Below are positions 24,484-29,691 of a DNA stretch of 29,691 bases, piece after piece. Position 1 is the stretch's first letter, and each line of letters begins with the position of its first letter. Source of the DNA: JBHHYU01 sp046757725 (lineage in GTDB: Bacteria; Desulfobacterota; Binatia; UBA9968); assembly GCA_046757725.1 (NCBI GenBank), contig JBHHYU010000034.1, forward strand, positions 1 to 29,691. The letters run 5' to 3'. The notes under the pieces were generated by a model that saw only the letters and a list, made by a program, of their open reading frames with translations, ran no database searches and was not told the origin of the DNA. Made by a program: the position numbers and the translations under genes.

Positions 24484-25278
24484 TCAGATAGGCTCCGTCA
24501 AGAGAGCTTTGAGTCTTGATTGTACCTCTTTTCCCTTTTTCTCCATCAGCATCACATAGGATGGGTTAAGCCACTCGACGATGGCTGACTTGAAGCCGGC
24601 CCGTTCTTTGAGACGTGCGAACCAGGCAGCCACGTGTGAACGCTCGTCCCATAGTATGCCCAACTGAAGATGCCCCAGACGAACCATGTACGGCGCGTAG
24701 GCAATGTCTGCCAACGAGAATTCGCTTCCCGCAAGCCATGGACCCTCGGCTAACGCCGTTTCAAAATCCGCTACCAGTTTATCGAATCTCTTGAGCGCAC
24801 CAACAAAATAACGCGAGTTCACTCCTTGCATGATGTTTTCGCGAGTCCGCTCGCGCTTGGCCGGGTCAGGAACATTCTTAATCAAGGCCTCAAGCTCAGC
24901 AGCCGGAAGCGCAAGCTTCTGGTAGCGGAAGGCGATACCGGTGCTCAATACACCCGTTGCAGCGTGCACGCCTTCGTCGAGCTGTTTCGTCCACAGACGC
25001 ATCCGGACACATTGGTTGGGGTCAACCGGACGCAACGCACACGTGGGGTAGGCATCATCGAGGTATTCGTTGATGACCGTTGATTCAATAACTGGGTTTC
25101 CATTGTCAACAAGTGTCGGAACGACGGCGTTGGGGTTGAGTCTAATGTACTCACGCCTTTGTTGATCTCGGGCTCTCAGATTGAGATGATGCCCTGTCCA
25201 TTTAAGCCCCTTCTCGGCGAGCGCGAAACGGACCTTCTGCGAACACGTGGACATCTCGTTATGATAAAGTTCCAGCAT
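24484..25278 (-). CDS. Glutathione S-transferase family protein
   Basis: A cytosolic GST of 264 residues: thioredoxin-like domain (about 1-80) then an all-helical domain. The start L-E-L-Y-H-N-E-M-S-T-C-S-Q-K-V-R puts Ser10, Thr11 and Cys12 at the usual active-site position. N-P-N-A-V-V-P-T-L (about 47-55) carries the cis-Pro, and I-E-S-T-V-I-N-E-Y-L is the gamma-glutamyl binding stretch. The C-terminal F-S-L-A-D-I-A-Y-A-P is the N-capping box region. It resembles the LigE/LigF-like GST group; the substrate is unknown. The ATG at 25278 has AGGAG at ideal spacing and wins over one at 25314. It is divergent from the uracil cluster. Confidence 0.92.
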   Translation of the reverse strand: MLELYHNEMSTCSQKVRFALAEKGLKWTGHHLNLRARDQQRREYIRLNPNAVVPTLVDNGNPVIESTVINEYLDDAYPTCALRPVDPNQCVRMRLWTKQLDEGVHAATGVLSTGIAFRYQKLALPAAELEALIKNVPDPAKRERTRENIMQGVNSRYFVGALKRFDKLVADFETALAEGPWLAGSEFSLADIAYAPYMVRLGHLQLGILWDERSHVAAWFARLKERAGFKSAIVEWLNPSYVMLMEKKGKEVQSRLKALLTEPI

Positions 25279-25294
25279 AGGCTCTCTCCTATTC

Positions 25295-25309
25295 GGATTC
25301 ACTGAATCC
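25295..25309. promoter_or_regulatory. Perfect palindrome upstream of the GST gene
   Basis: GGATTC (25295-25300) and GAATCC (25304-25309) flank a 3-base spacer, directly upstream of the GST ribosome binding site. It could be an operator or a small leader hairpin that affects translation. No regulator can be assigned. Confidence 0.35.
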
Positions 25310-25482
25310 AACACGCAACCTTCTCATTTACCGTTTACCGTCACAGCGTAACAGGTAGAGCGATGGACCCCGCCTGCTAAGATCGTAGTTCACTTTTCGA
25401 CATGGGCTACCTTTTAAATGATTCAACACGGTATCTTGAGTTATAAACAACGATAGGATAATCTATAAGAGTGTAAAATTTC

Positions 25483-25519
25483 TCGACTTTTTCATTAAGC
25501 TCATTATGAGTCGAAAAAG
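25483..25519 (+). promoter_or_regulatory. Two mutually exclusive stem-loops upstream of URC1
   Basis: TCGACT (25483-25488) can pair with AGTCGA (25509-25514), or CTTTTTC (25487-25493) can pair with GAAAAAG (25513-25519). The arms overlap, so only one can form at a time. They lie about 50-85 bases before the URC1 start in the common upstream region of GST and the uracil cluster. A TTGAGT at 25437 and TATAAG at 25464 are poor promoter candidates because of their 21-base spacing. The function is unproven. Confidence 0.35.
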
Positions 25520-25567
25520 AGAGAGTCTGTTCCCGGATCAAAAAAGAAGTTAGATGTAACGCGATTT

Positions 25568-26839
25568 ATGTCAAAACAAGTGAAAACACCGGAAAGAAAA
25601 TCCCGGAATCACATCGTGTTGACCTCGCACCCTTCTTTGTATGACGAGAGGCCGTTCCCTGTCCAATGGGGGGCCGAAACACCTCAGGGGCGAGGTCCAA
25701 TTATCGGAAGCACGACACATGTCGCTCATCGAAATGTGATTGGCACCCACTCGGGTTCTTATACCATTTACCGTGCATTAGCAGTAGCGGCGGGGAAACT
25801 TGACCCGGAGTACAAACCGGATTTAACCAACACGTCTCCAACCAATACCATCGGTCCCCATCCTTCCTGGCATGATCCGGCCAAAATCGTTTCCCTGGAT
25901 CCTTATGGAGCGATGGTGAGCCAGTGTTTCAAAGAGCAATTGGACAAAGAATTTGATATCCGCCCGACCATTGCTATCACCCGCGCTCATATCGCGTTAC
26001 CCGAATTTCAGTTAGCCACGGAACAGGGACGCCTCAAACCTGACGGAGAGATTCTCCTGGAAAATGGGAACTGTGTCGTGACAAAGGCAGCGATTGAGCC
26101 GGTTTGGTATCTTCCGGGAATTTCTGAACGCTTCGGAGTCAAGGAGACTGATTTGCGGCAACACCTTTTCGAAGGCACCGGGGGGATGTATCCGGAGTTG
26201 GTCACCCGCCACGATCTGAAAGTATTCCTGCCACCCATTGGTGGACAAACCGTATATCTTTTTGGAAAAGTCGGCACCATCATTGACCCTAAAAAATTTT
26301 TAGCCTGCCGAGTGCACGATGAGTGTAACGGTTCGGATGTTTTTGGTTCCGATATTTGTACTTGCCGGCCCTATTTAATCCATGGCATCGAAGTCTGTAT
26401 CAAAGCTGCGCAAAGCGGCGGGGCCGGTGTGATTGTTTATAATCGTAAAGAAGGGCGGGCTTTGGGAGAAGTTACCAAGTTTTTGGTTTATAACGCCCGT
26501 AAGCGACAAGAAGGAGGAGACACGGCGGATGCATACTTTGAACGAACCGAGTGCGTGGCGGGAGTTCAGGATGTGCGCTTTCAGGAATTGATGCCTGATG
26601 TTCTCCATTGGCTCGGAATCACTAAAATCGATTCTTTTGTTTCGATGAGTAATCTCAAGTTCGACGCCATCATTGAATCAGGCATCGAGGTTGCAAAGAG
26701 AGTCAGTCTTCCCGACGAATTGATCCCGGATGATGCTCAGGTAGAAATAGCCGCAAAAAAGGCGGCAGGCTATTATTCCGAAGATACCGGTCCTGGCGAT
26801 TTAAATTTGAAACGGACCAAAGGGCGGATCTTTGAATAA
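25568..26839 (+). CDS. URC1-type GTP cyclohydrolase II-like protein (uracil catabolism)
   Basis: The C-terminal half (about 220-400) is GTP-cyclohydrolase-II-like: R-V-H-D-E-C, zinc ligands C253, C264 and C266 in C-x10-C-x-C, and E-G-R-A-L-G with Arg297. The N-terminal 215 residues form a separate domain (GTP_CH_N type: H-V-A-H-R-N near 51-56, N-T-S-P-T-N-T-I-G-P-H-P near 88-99). It departs from true RibA: G-R-G-I-G-L is G-R-A-L-G-E, D-T-V-E-A-N is D-T-A-D-A-Y, and T-N-N-P-x-K is M-S-N-L-K-F. These features, its length of 423 residues and the DUF1688 and UPRT genes next door fit URC1 of the uracil-catabolism pathway of Lachancea kluyveri. The ring-opening role is inferred from the family. A riboflavin GTP cyclohydrolase II is already present at 7813-9042. 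Confidence 0.92.
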   Translation: MSKQVKTPERKSRNHIVLTSHPSLYDERPFPVQWGAETPQGRGPIIGSTTHVAHRNVIGTHSGSYTIYRALAVAAGKLDPEYKPDLTNTSPTNTIGPHPSWHDPAKIVSLDPYGAMVSQCFKEQLDKEFDIRPTIAITRAHIALPEFQLATEQGRLKPDGEILLENGNCVVTKAAIEPVWYLPGISERFGVKETDLRQHLFEGTGGMYPELVTRHDLKVFLPPIGGQTVYLFGKVGTIIDPKKFLACRVHDECNGSDVFGSDICTCRPYLIHGIEVCIKAAQSGGAGVIVYNRKEGRALGEVTKFLVYNARKRQEGGDTADAYFERTECVAGVQDVRFQELMPDVLHWLGITKIDSFVSMSNLKFDAIIESGIEVAKRVSLPDELIPDDAQVEIAAKKAAGYYSEDTGPGDLNLKRTKGRIFE

Positions 26840-27055
26840 AGCATCCTCGCCCATCGGACAAGGTTTTACGTGTCCCTGGAGAGGGGTCTAGAGCTCCACG
26901 CAATTCTCGGATTTGAAATCTTTTTTTAAAGAAAGTTTCTCCCCATAAGGAAATTACGAATTGAGACGGCAGCCTCCCGCTAAGATTGCAATCTCGTAAA
27001 GGTTCAGGCAGAGCTGGAGGATGTGTCTTCCTTGTTTTGGTGAAGAGGACCATCC

Positions 27056-28285
27056 TTGAAAAATTATAATCTCGTCGCATACCTCCTGTCTCCAGCAGCC
27101 ATCCGTGATCGATGCAGACAAATCCTGGCATTGGCCCAAAAAGGGAAGCTGGCCTATTTTCAGTATCAGGCCAGGCGACTGAACCCAACAGTCGATTATG
27201 TGATCACCGTCATCAAAGAAAATTATCCTGATCTCCATGTCCCCTACCATAGTCGCTGGAGACATTTTGACGCGGGCGGGATTCATCGTATGTCCTGGAT
27301 CGAGCAGGACCTCAGTGAAGTCGACCCTCTGGAACGAGGTCGAATCCTCTTTGATTTAGTGATTGTTAGTGTGCTTCTGGATGCCGGTGCCGGCATGAAT
27401 TGGCGTTACAAAGAAAATCGAACACAACAACTATTTACCCGTTCTGAAGGATTGGCCGTTGCCGCCTTCAGTCTGTTTCTAGAAGGCCGATTCTCTTTAG
27501 ATTCCCATAAACCCTTGAGGGCTGATGGCGAGGCTTTGATTCGTTTGAGCCCTGAACAGCTCGCGGAGGGATTTCAGGTCGAATGCAACAATCCTTTATT
27601 GGGCCTGCAAGGGCGAACAACGTTAATGAATCAATTGGGGAAAGCCGTCTTGAATCATCCGGAATATTTCGGAGAATCGACTCCTCGCTTGGGATGTTTG
27701 TTTGATTATTTGGTTCAACATGCCGAAGATAACCAACTCTCCGCCGTATTCATTTTCGACACCATTATGAAAGCGTTCGGTTCCATCTGGCCGGGGCGAA
27801 TCACTTTGGAAAATATCAACCTAGGCGATTGTTGGCCTCATCCCCTTCTCCAAACTGAGCAAGAAGGCAGCGAATTGATTCCCTTTCATAAATTGTCACA
27901 ATGGCTCTCCTATTCTCTAGTGGAACCGCTGGAAGCGTTCGGACTATCCATTGAAGGGATGGATCAGTTGACCGGGCTTGCCGAATATCGAAATGGTGGA
28001 TTGCTGCTTGACTGCAAACTGATTGAACTCAAAGACCCGAATGAAGCCGGACAAACTCATCAACCGGGATCGACCTTAATAGTCGAATGGCGAGCTCTTA
28101 CGGTTGCGCTTCTCGACCTCATCGCCCATAAAGTTCGCGGTAATCTTCAAATGGATGAGAAACATTTTCCCTTAGTTAAAATCCTACAGGGGGGAACGTG
28201 GACGGCGGGACGAAAAATTGCCCATGAACTGCGTCGGGACGGAAAACCACCCATCACGCTCGACAGTGATGGAACGGTCTTTTAG
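27056..28285 (+). CDS. URC4/DUF1688 family protein (uracil catabolism)
   Basis: The 409-residue protein matches DUF1688, named URC4 in yeast, which is needed to use uracil as nitrogen source; its reaction is not established to my knowledge. Family marks are L-L-S-P-A-A-I-R-D-R-C near the start, N-Y-P-D-L-H-V-P-Y-H-S-R-W-R-H-F (about 62-77), D-A-G-A-G-M-N-W-R-Y (about 112-121), and the ending R-K-I-A-H-E-L-R-R-D-G-K-P-P-I. No signal peptide or membrane segment is visible, so it is probably cytoplasmic. The start is a TTG preceded by GAGG at good spacing; no in-frame ATG is nearby. It lies 216 bases after URC1 and 151 before upp on the same strand. Confidence 0.93.
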   Translation: MKNYNLVAYLLSPAAIRDRCRQILALAQKGKLAYFQYQARRLNPTVDYVITVIKENYPDLHVPYHSRWRHFDAGGIHRMSWIEQDLSEVDPLERGRILFDLVIVSVLLDAGAGMNWRYKENRTQQLFTRSEGLAVAAFSLFLEGRFSLDSHKPLRADGEALIRLSPEQLAEGFQVECNNPLLGLQGRTTLMNQLGKAVLNHPEYFGESTPRLGCLFDYLVQHAEDNQLSAVFIFDTIMKAFGSIWPGRITLENINLGDCWPHPLLQTEQEGSELIPFHKLSQWLSYSLVEPLEAFGLSIEGMDQLTGLAEYRNGGLLLDCKLIELKDPNEAGQTHQPGSTLIVEWRALTVALLDLIAHKVRGNLQMDEKHFPLVKILQGGTWTAGRKIAHELRRDGKPPITLDSDGTVF

Positions 28286-28328
28286 TTCGAGTGATATCCA
28301 CCACGGAGTTTGAAACCCGGCGGTCGGC

Positions 28329-28382
28329 CAAAAAGGTAAGCTATCGTTTCTCTCCTTTGGAAACCCCGTCGGTCTTGAGCCC
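28329..28382 (+). repeat. Dispersed repeat, copy B
   Basis: This copy lies between URC4 and upp and shares the 19 bases at 28348-28366 exactly with copy A at 1089-1107, plus a weaker match on both sides. It is in the same orientation as copy A. Presence in two unrelated gaps argues for a genome-wide interspersed element rather than a pathway-specific control site. Confidence 0.55.
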
Positions 28383-28436
28383 GTGTCAAACCGTGGAGTA
28401 GGATCATAATTTGATGAGCAGGAAAGGAGCCCCGCG

Positions 28437-29066
28437 ATGTCGGCAGTAACCGTTATCGATCATCCATTGGTCCAACATAAACTCAGTTTAATGCGGAAAA
28501 AAGAAACGCGCTGCAATCAGTTTCGTGATCTGCTCAAAGAGATCAGCACGCTTCTGGCTTATGAAGTCACACGAGACTTGCCTTTGTATTATGCCGATAT
28601 TGAAACCCCGCTTACTCCCATGAGGGCCCCTTTTTTTGAAGGAAAAAACATTGTCCTGGTTTCGATCTTGAGAGCTGGTAATGGAATCCTTGATGGAATG
28701 CTAGATCTCATTCCATCAGCGAGAGTCGGACATATTGGTCTCTATCGTGATCCGGAAACACTAGCAGCGGTGGAATACTATTTTAAAATGCCGCCTGCAG
28801 TAGAGGGGAAGGAACTGATCGTCGTTGATCCCATGCTGGCAACCGGGCATTCCGCTGCCGCAGCCATGCACCGTCTCAAGACAGTGAAACCCAAGTCTGT
28901 TAAATTTGTCTGTCTACTCGCTGCACCGGAAGGGATCAGGGAATTGTCCGAAAGGCACCCCGATGTCTCAATATACGCTGCGGCCATCGATGAGAAACTA
29001 ACTGATCACGGTTACATACTACCCGGTTTTGGGGATGTAGGGGATCGGATGTATCGAACGAAGTAA
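28437..29066 (+). CDS. upp: Uracil phosphoribosyltransferase
   Basis: UPRT converts uracil and PRPP to UMP. The 209 residues match the family from end to end: S-I-L-R-A-G-N-G-I-L-D-G (76-87), G-L-Y-R-D-P-E-T (101-108), the PRPP loop V-D-P-M-L-A-T-G-H-S-A (130-140) and the uracil-binding G-Y-I-L-P-G-F-G-D-V-G-D-R near the C-terminus. AAAGGAG 7 bases before the ATG is a strong ribosome binding site. In yeast the homologous activity (URC6) works with URC1 and URC4 in uracil breakdown, so a catabolic role is likely here besides salvage; that is inference from position. Confidence 0.97.
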   Translation: MSAVTVIDHPLVQHKLSLMRKKETRCNQFRDLLKEISTLLAYEVTRDLPLYYADIETPLTPMRAPFFEGKNIVLVSILRAGNGILDGMLDLIPSARVGHIGLYRDPETLAAVEYYFKMPPAVEGKELIVVDPMLATGHSAAAAMHRLKTVKPKSVKFVCLLAAPEGIRELSERHPDVSIYAAAIDEKLTDHGYILPGFGDVGDRMYRTK

Positions 29067-29504
29067 AGCCCTGTGCCCCCCGTCGGGATGGCTTGGATCT
29101 GAGGACAGGCTACCCATTTAAGCTTTTCAGTGGTCGTGGGTTCACGAAGTGAATGATTCATTTTGACACCCGTTATTAAAACCACCCGGTTGGCCTTGCA
29201 AACGATTACAAAAAGCTACTGGTTCCCCTTTTTTCCCGTCCTAGGCATACTCTTGGGCCCTCTTTCTTTACAGACCTCGTTTCTGATAAGGAGGCCCTCA
29301 ATTTTTCCGTTACGAGGCCACCCGTATTGACGTGAGAAAGGACCGTCAAGAAAGCGCTTTTTCAGACAAGACGACAGTAGTAGGTTGATCCTATTTCACC
29401 CGGTTCCGCCCCTTGACATGGGGACCGTGCCGCAAGAGAATCAAGCGTTAAGGAAACTGGGGGTAGCTAAACGTCAACAGCAAAAATAGTTCTAAGGAGA
29501 GACG
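29067..29504. other. Gap after upp
   Basis: About 440 bases without a supported gene or tRNA. A small hairpin TTCAC/GTGAA lies near 29142-29154. A possible promoter for the next gene is TTGACA at 29413-29418 with GAGAAT at 29436-29441 (17-base spacer), but its -10 box is poor. The 12-mer at 29099-29110 is the inverse of 20008-20019. Confidence 0.4.
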
Positions 29505-29691
29505 ATGCCCTATATTCGCACCATACCACCATCCGAGGCTAAAGGACGCCTTAAGGAAATTTACGAAGGAAGTCCGGGTCCGTCACGTGATCGGGGTCGA
29601 GTATCGATGATCCGTCGGGTACAGAGCCTTAATGTAGATATCCTGGCTGCTTGGCTGGAGTTGGATACCGGTATCATGCGAGGTGGATCGG
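29505..29691 (+). CDS. AhpD-like / carboxymuconolactone decarboxylase family protein (5' part)
   Basis: The first 62 codons of a gene cut by the right edge. The translation begins M-P-Y-I-R-T-I-P-P-S-E-A-K-G-R-L-K-E-I-Y-E and continues with R-V-Q-S-L-N-V-D-I-L-A-A-W-L-E-L, the usual N-terminal helices of AhpD-like alkylhydroperoxidase or peroxidase-related proteins. The catalytic C-x-x-C lies beyond the window, so activity cannot be judged. AAGGAGA lies just before the ATG. It follows the uracil genes on the same strand after 438 bases and probably has its own promoter. Confidence 0.78.
   Translation, partial: MPYIRTIPPSEAKGRLKEIYEGSPGPSRDRGRVSMIRRVQSLNVDILAAWLELDTGIMRGGS

Noticed and set aside
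26860..26945. Terminator after URC1 near a run of seven T
   Set aside because: The T-run at about 26921 is not preceded by a stable G+C stem on the plus strand, so I do not call it.

Overview
The window carries 30 protein genes that I can support (29 complete, one cut by the right edge) and no rRNA, tRNA, CRISPR array or insertion sequence that I could recognise. LptE, MurJ and TatC point to a Gram-negative bacterium with an outer membrane. The run of genes yceD-rpmF-plsX-fabD-fabG-acpP, rpiB-glyA-nrdR-ribD-ribE-ribBA-ribH-nusB-leuS-lptE and rpsT/murJ resembles the order seen in Geobacter-like deltaproteobacteria and some related deep-branching phyla. The exact phylum cannot be settled from this sequence alone.

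Layout. 1-3016 (minus strand): tatC and murJ, separated by a 315-bp gap. 3021-3348 (plus): rpsT with its own promoter. 3429-13266 (minus): a long housekeeping block for LPS assembly (lptE), leucyl-tRNA synthesis (leuS), antitermination (nusB), a full-looking riboflavin set (ribD, ribE, ribBA, ribH), ribonucleotide reductase control (nrdR), one-carbon metabolism (glyA) and pentose phosphate isomerisation (rpiB). 13337-17402 (minus): a well delimited fatty-acid/phospholipid transcription unit with a strong promoter upstream of yceD and a rho-independent terminator after acpP. 17716-24125: mixed genes, namely a bactofilin, an adenine deaminase homologue, a COG2159 amidohydrolase, a Ca2+/cation antiporter, a lone ABC ATPase and an NrtR-type Nudix regulator. 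24484-29691: a glutathione S-transferase, then a plus-strand cluster of a GTP-cyclohydrolase-II-like protein, a DUF1688 protein and uracil phosphoribosyltransferase, then the start of an AhpD/carboxymuconolactone decarboxylase-family gene.

Most interesting points. (1) 25568-29066 is a bacterial version of the URC uracil-catabolism set (URC1, URC4, UPRT) known from the yeast Lachancea kluyveri. (2) The N-terminal half of RibBA keeps the DHBP synthase fold but has lost the signature acidic/arginine active-site residues, so the riboflavin cluster may lack a working ribB activity. (3) TatC has Lys, Leu and Gly where the E. coli protein has Glu15, Phe94 and Glu103, residues linked to twin-arginine signal recognition. 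(4) The fab cluster lacks both fabH and fabF, the condensing enzymes normally found in it. (5) Several non-coding repeats and hairpins recur in the gaps, including a pair sharing 19 identical bases that lie 27 kb apart.
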